64,000 bases of DNA from Pomphorhynchus laevis (GCA_012934845.2 WNNJ02001230.1:1-64000); one strand, 5' to 3'. Positions 1-10,092 are shown, counted from the first letter of the stretch. The notes: a model not told the origin generated them from the letters alone. A program made the numbers and translations.

Positions 1-102
1 TTTTAATAACCAAGACTCTTACAATTACATTAAAGTATATAATCGTATCCTTATGGATCCAGGCACGCAGATTGAACTCAATCAAAGTTGAGTATATATA
101 TG

Positions 103-161
103 TAAATGTAGATATTAACTAACCGAGCCAGATATTAACGGTTAGTTAATATCTACATTTA
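103..161. repeat. Inverted repeat, 23-bp arms
   Basis: Arms 103-125 and 139-161 are reverse complements of each other around a 13-bp spacer that itself contains GATATTAA. Similarity continues for a few bases outside the arms. It looks like a fold-back insertion or template-switch scar; no coding capacity. Confidence 0.8.
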
Positions 162-480
162 TATATGGAAAGAATTGATTTTATCAATCCTGAGTCACAC
201 CTAGACTGGACTTCGATTCACGACTGTCTTTTAAACGTTTCAACCCCGAGGGATCTTCTTCAGTACAATCTTCAACACAATAGAAATACATTGGTTTGTG
301 AAATAACCACATTTAAACAAAATAAAGATCACTAAATGTCAAAATACTTTTTCAAGGCACATCCTATCAGCGAATAATGTGCTTGTCGGTATTAACGCCT
401 GGAGTTTGATCAGTATGTAGTCTCCCTATCCAACGTTGCTCTATCATTAGTGTCTACGTCAAGCAATTTATACGTGAAGG

Positions 481-512
481 TGTGTTCACTTATAGATATA
501 TAAGTGAACACA
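481..512. repeat. Perfect hairpin, 14-bp arms
   Basis: TGTGTTCACTTATA at 481-494 is followed by a GATA loop and its exact reverse complement at 499-512. It lies 30 bases before the hammerhead-like core and may belong to the same element flank. Confidence 0.8.
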
Positions 513-542
513 TATATACACTTCTCTTATATATATATTTAA

Positions 543-568
543 CTGAAAAAGGCGTAGTGCCGAAACGT
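543..568 (+). ncRNA. Hammerhead-like core, probably degenerate
   Basis: The order is CTGAAAA, then a GGC/GCC stem with a GTAGT loop, then GAAACGT. This is the strand order of a hammerhead ribozyme core (CUGANGA, stem II, GAAA) but position G8 of the conserved core reads A, so cleavage is doubtful. PLE flanks are known to carry short hammerhead motifs, and a PLE fragment on the same strand begins about 220 bases downstream. Stem I is not convincing by eye. Confidence 0.4.
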
Positions 569-789
569 TTTTGCCGAATTTGTCGATTTAATTAAATAAA
601 CGTGCACGTTTGTCTGGTTCTACATTATACTGATTACATAGCAATGAGTCTGCAAGATACCCCATACAGTGGTTTGAACACAGTGTATTATATATACGAA
701 ATATGATTATTGGTCTCTACCAACAAAATTCCAACCGGAAGTAGCTTATAAATTAATTTTAATTTATACTTACTATATATAAACAAGAA

Positions 790-1440
790 TCCAACCATCA
801 AGTAAATATAAATATATGGGTAAATTTAAATTGATAGAAGTAATATTAATAAAGAAGAGACATCTATATTCAGACAATAAAATTTGTTCTTATTGAAGGT
901 AATAGTAGCCCAATTATAGCTTACTTTTTTTTCGAACTATTTAAAAATAAATCTAAACTACATAAAGATACAAAATATATGTTTCGATATATTGATGATA
1001 TATGTGTATTTTATTCTAATAGTTTTTATTCAATAAGTAAAATTTATTTAGGTAGCCTTATTCTTAATACAACCAATATAAATGATAAAGAAGGTATATA
1101 TCCTATGTATTTTATATTCTATTATATATCTTATTATGTATTTATATCATAATGGGTTATGTCCTATTATGTCATGTCATATCCTATTATGTATTTAATG
1201 ATATGAACATTAAATTAACATTAACTAAAACTACTAATAATTTATATCGTAAAGATGATATATTTAAATTTACAAGAAAAATATTTTTGCATGACCATTC
1301 ATGCATACCATATAATATAAAATATAATACATTAAATAATGAAATTTTAAGAATTGCTATCCGAAATCAGTTTAATAATTTAATGGATGCATATTATAAA
1401 CTAGGTAACTATAAAAATAAAATCAAACAGATTTTATTTG
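790..1440 (+). mobile_element. Penelope-like element fragment (PLE1)
   Basis: Decayed reverse transcriptase sequence of the same family as the copies at 19.4-21.7 kb and 25.1-27.5 kb. Recognisable parts in order are a GNSSPIIA block, the catalytic YIDDICVF block near 990, and a C-terminal part with NLYRKDDIFKFT and a histidine/cysteine-rich stretch around 1290-1310. Frames change several times, and a short run repeating TCCTATTATGT is inserted near 1100-1200 between two normally adjacent blocks. Nothing resembling a GIY-YIG endonuclease follows. The copy is truncated at both ends. Confidence 0.8.
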
Positions 1441-1739
1441 TCCCTGCTACTATATTGACTCGAGGAATAGTGGGCTTAAACCTAATAACATATCAGTTTC
1501 TCCAGTAACCAATAGGCTTTCTACCTTGAAAAAGTATTAGCGGTAATGTGCTTTGTACCCTTGCTATTAGAAAAAAGATGCGGCTTTCTATACTGGCAGA
1601 TAAGATTCTTATATTCTTACCTATACAATAGACATCGTATGCTAAGCATTACGGTTAGAAATCTTCGTGGAGAGTAAACAGCTACGATGTACCATAAGTC
1701 AGTGGTATATCTCTTCTTTTATTTAGAATATATTAAAAA
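1441..1739. other. Unassigned spacer
   Basis: Between a PLE relic and a LINE relic; no gene or repeat recognised. Confidence 0.4.
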
Positions 1740-2340
1740 TTATATGAAAGATTTTTTAGCATGCAGTTATAGTTCCTTATGTATTAAATATGCAGATGAT
1801 ATAACAATAATTACTTAGCAAGTTCTCAAGGTAATTCCAACAAAGTCGTGGAAATTTTTGTGAAACATGTGCACAAATGATTTAATGATAACTGTCTGCC
1901 TCAATACAGTCAAGTCTAAAATAATTTTATTTCCGTTTAAGCAAACTATCCTAGTACACAAGTTTTGTAGTTTTTATCTGACTAGAGTAAACGAATTGGA
2001 AATCTTAGGTTTAACATTTCAATCTATTTTTTCTTGAAGAATGCATATTAATAACGTCAAGAAAGCGAACCCAATTTGCTTGGATTTTCTTCTTGAATTA
2101 AAGAGATTATGTGCTTGTCAGAAGCAATTATCTCGATTTTACAATTCCTACATACTCTCGTTCATTACGTACGGGATATCCTTCAGTTTGCACATTGCTC
2201 CTTATAGTGTAGTGTTCTTAATGTGAGTTCGCAGTAAAGTTCAATTAATATTTGGCTGCGAGTTGCCAACATTTGATTCAATTCTAATGAATATTTTCAG
2301 GAAAATAGCTAACTCGAACATTCTTGGAACAGTTAGATTT
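1740..2340 (+). mobile_element. LINE reverse transcriptase C-terminal relic
   Basis: Around 1780-1810 the frame reads CIKYADDITIIT, the RT catalytic block. It is followed by KSKIILFPF and LEILGLTF, typical of the RT thumb side of APE-type LINEs. The open frame 2041-2226 continues with LELKRLCACQKQLSRFYNS and SFITYGIS, matching the C-terminal helical region of CR1/Jockey-type ORF2. It is frame-broken and lacks the endonuclease and early RT motifs. Family not assigned. Confidence 0.6.
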
Positions 2341-2589
2341 AGTTAGATAAGTTAGATATCTAACTAAGTTAGATATTCTCCACAGTCAATGCAGTAGTTA
2401 GATTTGTGTCACACCAATAATCATTTAATAATAGATTTCAAGAGCAGTCATTTAAACTTTTAAATGCCAGGATGTTATACTGATCTATGCTTAAATCTTA
2501 AACATATACCTGCAAACTCCAGTTGCCAAAACCTCCAGCTTTTGGCAGCCTCTAAAATTTTGAAAATGAAACTTAGTAGCTCCCGAAGC

Positions 2590-3857
2590 ACAATTCTAAG
2601 CTCTTATAACGCATCTTCTTAATGCAGATCAACGTTTATATATCTACATCCAATTTGTACCATTTTTCCAATCCGATTTTCATTATAATCACTCCACAGA
2701 AATCACCTGCACAGCAGTTTACAACGACCTACTGCTCGTGACAAAGCTCTATATAGTGTTCTCCTCTTCGTCGACCTCTCCTCCGCCTTAGACATCATCG
2801 ACAATTCCATCCTCCTTTCTCGCCTTCGTTATGATTACGGTTTTCTTCCTCTTTCGTAGCATGGTTTGGCTCATATCTATCCGACCGTCGCTTTCGCGTC
2901 TGTTCTAATTCATCATCTTCCCCTCCTACCTCTATTTTCTATGCGGCTTCACAAGGTTCAGTTCTAGGTCCCCTGATTTTCTCTCTTCTGCTTAGCGATC
3001 TCTCTCCGTTTACCAAACCTTACTAATTTAACGTCATGCGATACGCCGATAATATACTCATCTACGCTCATGTCATTCACCTTTCCATCGCATACAAAAT
3101 ATGGGCATTATGCATTTAAGTGTCTTTCTTCTATCTACAAACGTCTCTCCCATCTTCATCTTGTTCTAAACAAGATGATATAAAACAATGTGGATCATCC
3201 ACAGTCAACCTAACATATATCCTCCCCTTGTATCTCATGCATCATCAATTATCTCCATACTCCATAATCTTACTTTTTTAGGCTTCCACTTCGATGATCA
3301 TATTTCTCTTAAAGCGTTCGTCTGTGACAAGGTCCGTTCGTCCAGCTTTATTCTCCTTGATATCCGCCGTATCCATCTCCTTATCGACTTCCGTTCTTGT
3401 ATGTCTCTTCTTTCATTGCTTCTCTTCCCTAAAATCAATTACTGTCTCAGCCTTTTCGCCAATTCTCCAAAATCCATCATCATACCCCTCCAACGCATCA
3501 TCAAACCGCCGTTTGAGTGTTCCAACACATTCACACATCTTGCCCAACTTGCCTGGCACACCATCCACATCTGCATCCAACTTCGCCTTCTTCTCGTCAC
3601 TTTTCTTCTTATAGCTGTGGGATTTCCATCGTTCATCAACTCCCTTTCTTAGACGACACTCGCTCCACCTCTCTATCGATGCGTTCTCGTCGTTCCCTCT
3701 TACTCCACGTTGCAAAATTATTCCAACAACTACGCTCTCTGATCCTTCGCATGGAATTAGCTCCCTCTCGACGCCGGCCGCAATCCGTCATTTATCACAT
3801 TCAAACATATTCTTAATTGCCACCTTCTCGACACATGACTTAGATTTTTTTGTTGTG
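2590..3857 (+). mobile_element. LINE-A fragment (CR1/L2-like), RT to 3' end
   Basis: Collinear with the RT-to-3' part of the LINE-A copy at 15.5-19.0 kb, starting at its LLERI block. It runs through the LDLSSAFDI region, a GSVLGP block and a degraded catalytic block near 3030-3060, to the C-terminal region (frame 3188-3652 contains FLGFHFDDH and LIDFRSCMSLLS). Several frameshifts and a damaged YADD make it non-functional. The usual 3' hairpin of the family is missing because the copy ends near 3857 against an inverted repeat. Confidence 0.85.
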
Positions 3858-3899
3858 AAACAACGGACAGGATTCTATTCGGAATACTGTCCGTTGTTT
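3858..3899. repeat. Inverted repeat, 13-bp arms
   Basis: AAACAACGGACAG at 3858-3870 pairs with CTGTCCGTTGTTT at 3887-3899, with further complementarity inside. It sits exactly where the LINE-A fragment loses similarity to its relatives, so it may be a breakpoint scar. Confidence 0.7.
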
Positions 3900-5683
3900 A
3901 ATGATATGTTTGAGTTGCAATGTAGTTGAGGAATGAAGTGCCATATTGTTGTATCGAAATGTTTAAATTGCAATGTAATTGCAATGTAGGGCAATAGGAA
4001 TATTCGCAACTGACAAAATGGCCTAAACAACATTTCTATCTATAATTTTAAAAATAGGTAGTTTCGATATTTGAAGCATTTGCTATTACTCTGTATATTA
4101 TGACTATTATGTTTTCTGTTGTTGTAGATTTCTGAAGAAGGCGAAAGCCGAAACGTAAAGAAACAGGTGTTCTTTTATATATGCTAGGCGATTATATGCA
4201 TATAATTAAAAATTATATGCATATTTCCGCATCCTCCAAGGATCCCGAAAAGCGGTGTACTATTGCTTTCAATATGAATTCAAGAATCCGAACTTAGATC
4301 CAAGGCCCTCAAGTTACACAAAACTATGGTTGTCAATTGGAACTTTGTTGACATGAAATATTGCCGCCAGATAGAAAACGAAAAGAACCACATAAATACG
4401 TAGGTTTTAAGTAAGTAGAATTAAAGCAACGTGCGGTGTTATCAAAAATTTTAAGCGCATTAAATTATTGAATTTCTTTTACAAATATAACATTTGTATA
4501 TATTTGAAAATTACATTTTTGCTCTGTTTTCATTTTATATAAAAATCTGTTGCTCACCTTTTCTACGACCAAGCTTTTTGAAAACATTTAAATAAATACA
4601 AAACAAAGGATGCTATGACATTAAAAAAATTTTAAGAAAAAAGTAATTTAAAGTGCATTTACATAAATTTGTGATTTCATGAAAAATATAAGCCTTTAAA
4701 AATGGTTTTCATTTTTTGAATTACTCGTACTTTGTTTCTTAAAGTTATTTACGATGTGCTACAATATATAATAAAATCATTTGGGCATTTTTACAATAAG
4801 AAATGCTAGGTTTTATTAAATTGGAAGACATAAAATGAAAAACATTTATTTAATTCCAACTGTAATTAAACCATCAATTTTATCCACTGTACTACTTGTG
4901 TGCCATGAAAACTCTGCTTACCTTCTTAATTACTTAAGAGGGTTTGAAAACTGGGTCACGCCAAACATACAAGCGCCGAACAGACAAAGTTGATAAATAT
5001 ATAGCTTTGGTATAATAGTTTCCATGTATACAGAACTAAATGTCGATATTATAACAATATCAGTTTACTATTGATTAAATCAGTGCATTAGCTGCAACAA
5101 ATTATATTTAATATCGATCTAAATATAAATTTTCTATATAAATATAAATTTTATATTTCATATATGCAGTAACTAAATGTCAATCTTATTACAAAATCAA
5201 TTTACTATTGATTAAAGCGGTGACATACTACCAGATAAGTAATGTAGTGTGTATCGAAAAAGTTACGAACTAACTTAAAGAAAGAAAGTAAATTAAATAA
5301 TTTAAGATTTTATGAATAATACTATTTCTCTCTAGCATTAATTTAGATATATCCTCAACAATCATCTTTGCGTTTTTATTTTATAAAATAAAAAGTATCT
5401 AATGGTGGAATCCCTTTCGTTGTTATTTTGGCTTGATATTTGGACATATTTTTAACTGATTGATACGGAGAAATTGTCCACGAGTCTATCTCGATTCATC
5501 AGTTAGTATTCTAACATTATACCTATTGGGAAACTCTAAAGTGACCTGTACAGAAACTACAATGCAAAATCAAATTTTCAAATGCAAAATCCGGATGCAT
5601 TCTTAGATCCTGAGGATAAATTCAATGATAAAAACATATTAGGATGATGTGCATTAGCATTGATACACATTAAAAATAAAAAT
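3900..5683. other. Long non-coding AT-rich stretch
   Basis: No gene recognised. It holds a hammerhead-like core at 4132-4156, a short repeated ATTATATGCATAT palindrome near 4190-4220, and otherwise simple AT-rich DNA. Confidence 0.5.
4132..4156 (+). ncRNA. Hammerhead-ribozyme-like core
   Basis: CTGAAGA is followed by AGGC-GAAA-GCC (a 3-bp stem with a GNRA tetraloop) and then GAAACGT. This matches the conserved hammerhead core CUGANGA / stem II / GAAA with all core positions present, unlike the copy at 543. Flanking bases offer only a weak stem I (TTT against AAG), and stem III would be minimal, as described for PLE-associated hammerheads. No PLE coding sequence lies next to it, so it may be a lone pseudo-LTR relic. 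Confidence 0.5.
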
Positions 5684-6115
5684 ACATATTTGATCACTAG
5701 CTATATAAAAAATGTAATTGATTATTTCCTATGTATTTATATGTTATAATTGAGCATTTCCATTATGCTCTCCAATGTCGTCAATAGCGGAACAAATCAA
5801 ATTCCTTACTTCTTCCAAACCTGATATAGATAAGAATAAAATCTGGATGTGAAGAAACAGTACATGCATAAAAGGCTTTTTTGTGGGATAAAACCGACTC
5901 CAAAGGATTGAAACCCCCTCGAAAGGCAAAAATATAATTTCGTATAAACTAAAGAATCGCAGTTTATCCTATATCTATTAAAACTCTCGGGCCTTTGGAT
6001 TGAGTACATACTGCTTCCTTTCAGCACTGTACATATTTTATCACTAGGTATATAAATAAATTGTAATAGATTATTTCCTATCTATTTAAATATTATAATT
6101 GCCCATTTAAACTTG
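5684..6115. repeat. Two copies of an about 75-bp repeat in the AGPAT upstream region
   Basis: 5684-5757 and 6038-6110 are clearly related (ATCACTAG, GATTATTTCCTAT, ATTATAATTG in the same order). The spacing of about 350 bp suggests a segmental direct duplication just upstream of the acyltransferase gene. It may include a 5' UTR or promoter. Confidence 0.6.
5744..5820 (-). CDS. Possible terminal exon of an unidentified gene
   Basis: On the minus strand a good splice acceptor (TTATCTATATCAG) at 5821 is followed by 25 codons including LEEVRNLICSAIDDIGEHNG and a TAA stop. The composition looks protein-like rather than random, but I recognise no family and found no matching upstream exon before the divergent acyltransferase gene. 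Treat as a weak lead. Confidence 0.2.
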
Positions 6116-6140
6116 TGTAAATTAATTTCAGATTACATCA

Positions 6141-6956
6141 ATGTGGGCTATCAAGAATATAGCTATACTCTGTATTGTTTTATGGTTGATCGCGAAGTTA
6201 TCATACCCGTACTTGCCGAACTGGATTAAATTCTATATAAAATGGACCTATTTTATATTAATAACCGGATTTGTTTCTCCGTTTTTGATATTATTAACAC
6301 TTGATCGACCGCGTGATCCAAGAAATTGCGATCGAGTTTTGTACATTCTAGACTGGTTTTACCAGTTACTCGACGTTAAAATCAATTTTACAGGTATTAA
6401 TAATTTATTTAAACTCAAAGGTAGTTTTGTTTTCGTTTCAAACCATCAAAGCGCATTGGATTTTGCGATATTGGCCCAAATGTGGCCATCGCATTGCATA
6501 GGACTCGCGAAAATGTCATTGCTCTATATGACCGGTCCATACGGCCTGCTTTGCTATTTATGTGGTGTTCAGTTTATTACTAGAGGGGATACAAAACAAA
6601 GCAAAATAATAATGACCGAGTTAAGTGCTAAAGTAAAAAAGAATGGTTGGAGTGTGTGGATATACCCGGAAGGTACTCGGAACAGTACTAATACTTTAGG
6701 AGAATTTAAAAAGGGTGCGTTTCTATTAGCCATTGATACAAAATGTCCTATTATACCGATTGTCGTTTCAAATATGAGCAAGTTTTACAACTATGAAGAG
6801 CGTCGATGGTTACCAGGTGTTCTAAACGTAAAATGCCTAGATCCAATCTATACTGATTCTTGTACCAAAGAAGATGTTCAATTGTTAGTTGACAAAGTTC
6901 GCAATAATATGCAACAGTGTTACAGTACAATTGAAAGTGAATTGTTAGAAGAATGA
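6141..6956 (+). CDS. AGPAT: 1-acyl-sn-glycerol-3-phosphate acyltransferase (AGPAT/LPAAT)
   Basis: 271-residue, single-exon gene. LPAATs transfer an acyl chain from acyl-CoA to lysophosphatidic acid to form phosphatidic acid, normally at the ER membrane. All four PlsC-family motifs are present: NHQSALD at 101-107 (catalytic His/Asp), GVQFITRGD at 142-150, YPEGTR at 175-180 and CPIIPIVVS at 202-210. Two hydrophobic segments lie at about 4-22 and 33-55, as in animal AGPAT1/2, and FYNYEERR after motif IV resembles the FY.KKERR of animal enzymes. Length is normal for the family. The start codon is 10 bases downstream of TTAATTTCAG, a good splice acceptor, so a 5' UTR intron is likely. No internal stops; it looks functional. 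The lack of coding introns could reflect a compact gene or an old retrocopy; the sequence does not decide. Confidence 0.92.
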   Translation: MWAIKNIAILCIVLWLIAKLSYPYLPNWIKFYIKWTYFILITGFVSPFLILLTLDRPRDPRNCDRVLYILDWFYQLLDVKINFTGINNLFKLKGSFVFVSNHQSALDFAILAQMWPSHCIGLAKMSLLYMTGPYGLLCYLCGVQFITRGDTKQSKIIMTELSAKVKKNGWSVWIYPEGTRNSTNTLGEFKKGAFLLAIDTKCPIIPIVVSNMSKFYNYEERRWLPGVLNVKCLDPIYTDSCTKEDVQLLVDKVRNNMQQCYSTIESELLEE

Positions 6957-7054
6957 TGGTTATTGCCTTATTTCACAATTTCTATAACTTTGAACTGTCT
7001 GAAAATTTTACGAATATTTTGAATGTATATTTTACGACACATGATTTTTGATTA

Positions 7055-7914
7055 TTCGAAATTTTGATTGCAGATGAAACTGACATTTTTCAAATTCTCA
7101 TTTGTATTTTTTAATTGGTTGATTAATTAATCTGTGACAAATAATTTTAATTTTCACATTTTATTGTTTCAAATTAATTAAAAGCTTGCGCGTTTGATTA
7201 AAGTAATCAAGTTAATCATTAGCTTGCCCGTTTAATTAGATGGTTAAGCCTTTAATTAATGAAAGGCTTGTGTGTATACTTTACCAGCCATATACTTCCG
7301 TACCGAAAATCTGAGCAATATTAAAGGTTAAATAGTCAAGTGTCATTAAAACATCATAAACACATATAATATGCAAAAGATGGTGGACAATCGAATTGAA
7401 AGGCATATTTGTTCCTACTGTATTCTTAATAGTCGGTAGAATGGGGTAGCATACCAGCAAACTCTTTAAGGCTTATGTTTTTTCATGAACAGCCATATTC
7501 ACATTTATACACTGAAAAATCTAGGTAATATTAAATGTTCAATAGTTTGATATCTTAAAAGTAGCCTCTGCTTCATTGAAACAGATTAGACCACCAGCGG
7601 ACAGTTTTACAATACCTTGTAAATGATGAATTATTTAAAACTAACATTTTTGCGCTCATTTGAGTGACAACTTAAACTGTAAATCACTGTATAATTAATA
7701 TATTTAATTGAGAATGTGCCTTTTCCAGCAGTCAATGTGAAACATACTTCCCACTTTGACGGGGTTTTGCACTAATGAAATCAATGTATTGCATTTCTAC
7801 ATCCCCTAGCACAAAGTTTCAATTTTTTGTAATATATTTAACAGCATAATTGAGATCATATTTGCATGTTTCATCCATGCAAATATGAACTAATATTCCA
7901 AGTGTTCACATGTG
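7055..7914 (+). repeat. 860-bp interspersed repeat, copy 1
   Basis: Matches 13779-14638 over exactly 860 bp with only scattered substitutions, and matches the inverted copy at 27.7-28.7 kb. It has no reading frame. Contents are AT-rich with repeated AAGCTTGC.CGTTT motifs near 7180-7230. It begins about 100 bp after the AGPAT stop. Near-identity of the copies implies recent duplication or transposition of a non-autonomous element of unknown class. Confidence 0.9.
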
Positions 7915-7922
7915 TAGGCGAA

Positions 7923-8057
7923 AAGGGCAATCTATCCGCCCCTGGTTCCGGTTATGTGTAGGGCGTCCCACTGTGGTCACATTACGCAATGGGAAGTAAC
8001 CGAGAGCCTTTTTCACTGAATATTCTTCGGTGAAAATCGGGAGGCGATTCTGCCCTT
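7923..8057 (+). ncRNA. Compact, multi-stem RNA-like segment
   Basis: GC-richer than its surroundings. A closing stem pairs AAGGGCA (7923-7929) with TGCCCTT (8051-8057), extended by ATC/GAT and GCC/GGC. CGGTTA (7949-7954) pairs with TAACCG (7997-8002). An 11-bp hairpin forms from 8010-8020 and 8026-8036 with one G-U pair and a 5-base loop. The stems are mutually compatible and form a branched fold. It lies directly after the 860-bp repeat and 200 bp before a LINE endonuclease relic, so it could be the structured 5' end of that LINE or an unrelated structural RNA. I recognise no known RNA family. Confidence 0.4.
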
Positions 8058-8261
8058 AGGCTTCAATCTTGTATAAGGACATCTCCCTCAGGACATGACT
8101 CGATTTATCCCTAAACACATCTACACCCACTTTACTCCGTACATAACTCCCTCACTCCTCTTCATCTCAAGGTCTTTAAACCCTAGTTAAGTGATCCTTA
8201 AGATCATCCATCTTAATAAACTTTTCTTGTCCAGCCCCGTCTTGTCTATCACTCTGTAAAA

Positions 8262-8605
8262 ACGGTAAACGCATCAACATAGCCAATATCTATATCCGGG
8301 CAGGAGAAATTCACAAGACACTTGACCTCATGGATCGAATATTAGGTGGCAGTTATGACATGTTACTTGGTGACTTCAACGACAGAACTGGTGGTTGGAT
8401 TAATGCTTTAAACCGCAGAACCAAGAAGACTACCTCATTCACAAAACCACCTTCCGCCACCTTTCATTGCTTAACAACTAATTCTCTCCTCGACATATTA
8501 CTGCTTCATAAGAAGTGGTTGTTACAACCCATCTGTACTGAGCAGTCGCGCCAACATCAGATCAGCTCTCATGACCTTATTCGCTGCCGGATAGAGGAAT
8601 TAAAT
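8262..8605 (+). mobile_element. LINE endonuclease fragment
   Basis: The open frame reads through NIANIYIRAGEIHKTLDLMD and LLGDFNDRTGGW (the GDFN block of APE endonucleases), then NSLLDILLLHKK and a final SSHDLIRCRI that corresponds to the conserved SDH block with Asp lost. RT is absent: the frame ends where the PLE copy at 8606 begins. It looks unlike LINE-A/G/I, so it is probably a separate family. Confidence 0.65.
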
Positions 8606-9280
8606 CAGCTAACTGAGTCTACGTATTTAATATAATTATAAAATAAACAAAACATAATAATGCTAAATCAAAATTTAATAATTAAATAATAAAATTAATA
8701 ATTGTTTTTAGATTTTCTATAATTTAAATCAAGTTAAAAAAAATGAAATTTAAAATAAACGTCATTTTTATGAATTGACTAATAAATAACAGACGTTGTA
8801 TCAGAATAAGAATTAGAGGTCATCAGGAGAAACTACTATGCTATCAGGTTTCGGCCCCTAACTCCTCTACACAACATAGCAGCGGAGCCAAATACATGCT
8901 AATGATGTATTTCCTCTGAAATAACTATCTAGTATCTTATTCTAATACAAAGTATATTATTTATTATCCATCCATAAAAATTTGCACTTACGAATTTTAA
9001 TTTATTCTTTATGTTACTGTGTTGATTTATATATATATTACTATTTTCTGCTTGATGTTATTTTTATAGTTACCTAGTTTAAAATATGTATCTATTAAAT
9101 TATTTAAATGGTTTTGAAGAAATCCAATATCGTTACAAATTGTTGCAATTATTAAAATTTCATTATTTAATGTATTATATTTTATATTATATGGTATGCA
9201 TGAATGCTCATGCAAAAATATGTTTCTCGTAAATTTAAATATGTTATCTTTACGATATAAATTAATAGTAGTTTATACTG
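8606..9280 (-). mobile_element. Penelope-like element fragment (PLE2), 3' part
   Basis: Almost identical to the 3' third of PLE3 (19426-20100). On the minus strand it carries the last part of the RT protein (FKFTRNIFLHEHSCIPYNIK region, frame 9027-9215), the stop region, and the full non-coding 3' tail including the folded segment at 8808-8912. The left end, AAATCAGCTAACTGAGTC, is the shared 3' terminus of all PLE copies here and abuts the LINE fragment. It is truncated upstream near 9280. Confidence 0.85.
8808..8912 (-). ncRNA. Conserved structured RNA of the PLE 3' tail (copy in PLE2)
   Basis: A 12-bp stem (8808-8819 with 8855-8866, three G-U pairs in RNA from the minus strand) encloses a short GAAAC/GTTTC helix. 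An 8-bp hairpin follows at 8890-8912. On the minus strand CTGATGA and GAAAC flank the long stem, which resembles hammerhead core strands in permuted order, but there is no room for proper stems I and III. The same fold is present in the copies at 19.6 and 25.3 kb. Confidence 0.5.
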
Positions 9281-9289
9281 CTATTAATT

Positions 9290-9543
9290 ATAAGGAGATT
9301 TCACTTTGATCCTTTCAGAGTAGCCTTCTTTCAGGCAGCTATCCAACTCTTCCCCAGAATAGGGAATGAGAGTTTGACCGAATCTAATTCCTACCTCTCT
9401 TCAGAAGATACCCAGATCCTTTCGACTACCTATAGAGGTCGTATTTACAATTCCACTTCAACAAAACTCAAGGTCCTAGCTAAAATGTTACACCTTTCCA
9501 ATGAAAACGCTTTTAAAATGTTTGGATATTTGTTTCCTCAATG
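9290..9543 (+). pseudogene. Unidentified open frame without start codon
   Basis: About 80 codons are open from FHFDPFRVAFFQAA to KMFGYLFPQ and a TGA. The GC content and codon usage stand out from the AT-rich flanks, suggesting a coding relic or an exon of a mobile element. I recognise no domain. It lies directly beyond the truncated end of PLE2. Confidence 0.3.
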
Positions 9544-10092
9544 AAAACTTCAGCCTGACCCCTGACCCTGAGAGCCTTTCAGCCTTGATTGAACTTTTGA
9601 TTCCTTGATATTTGGCACCTTCCACCGAAAGCGATATAAATAATCAGCATAGAGCTAATATCGAAATCGAACCGTCTTCTGGTTTATTATAAGTTATATA
9701 TAGGTTTACCTATATCATATTAATATAGGTAAACTTATATTAATTTACTTATATTAACCTATATTATTATAGGTTTTTTATTTAATGGGACTCTAAAATA
9801 GAAGAATTATAATCCTAATAATGAAAAATAATAAAAATAAAAATTAATTAAATTTGCTAATTAATTTGTTTTTAATCAATTTTGTAAATAGCTCTTTTAA
9901 ATTAAATTATTTATTTGGCTAAACAATTATATGCTTTGCAACTTAAAAGTTATTTAAATTTTAATTAAATTTAATTTTTAATAATTTAAATATTCAAATT
10001 AAGCAGTTTTTTTATTATTGAAACGCGGTCAAATGCCTTATCAGCTCAAATAATTTTTAAATATGGTTGTTCCCAAGCATGTATATGATACA
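9544..10092. other. Non-coding AT-rich spacer
   Basis: Contains short palindromic repeats of ATAGGTTTACCTAT type at 9680-9780 and the probable 3' UTR of the neighbouring minus-strand gene. A TTTATT (AATAAA on the minus strand) occurs at 10011-10016, about 77 bases beyond that gene's stop. Confidence 0.5.

Larger units (their letters stand above)
1..789. other. Non-coding leader with hairpins
   Basis: No credible reading frame is visible. The stretch holds two strong inverted repeats and a hammerhead-like core, each listed separately, followed by AT-rich DNA that runs into a Penelope-like fragment. The part from about 540 on may be the upstream flank (pseudo-LTR) of that fragment, because PLEs carry ribozyme-like motifs in such flanks. 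This assignment is inferred. Confidence 0.5.

Noticed and set aside
3413-3816. Several 60-100 codon frames on both strands
   Set aside because: They overlap the LINE-A ORF2 relic in other frames and show only mirrored pyrimidine-rich composition.
7923-8057. SRP RNA, 7SK or another named housekeeping RNA
   Set aside because: Short words such as GGGAGGCG and GGGCAATCT look similar, but the order and conserved loops of those RNAs are absent.
8808-8912. A functional type-II hammerhead ribozyme in the PLE tail
   Set aside because: CTGATGA and GAAAC flank the long stem, but two extra bases separate GAAAC from it, only 22 nt are left for stems I and III, and the 25.3-kb copy has CTGACAA.
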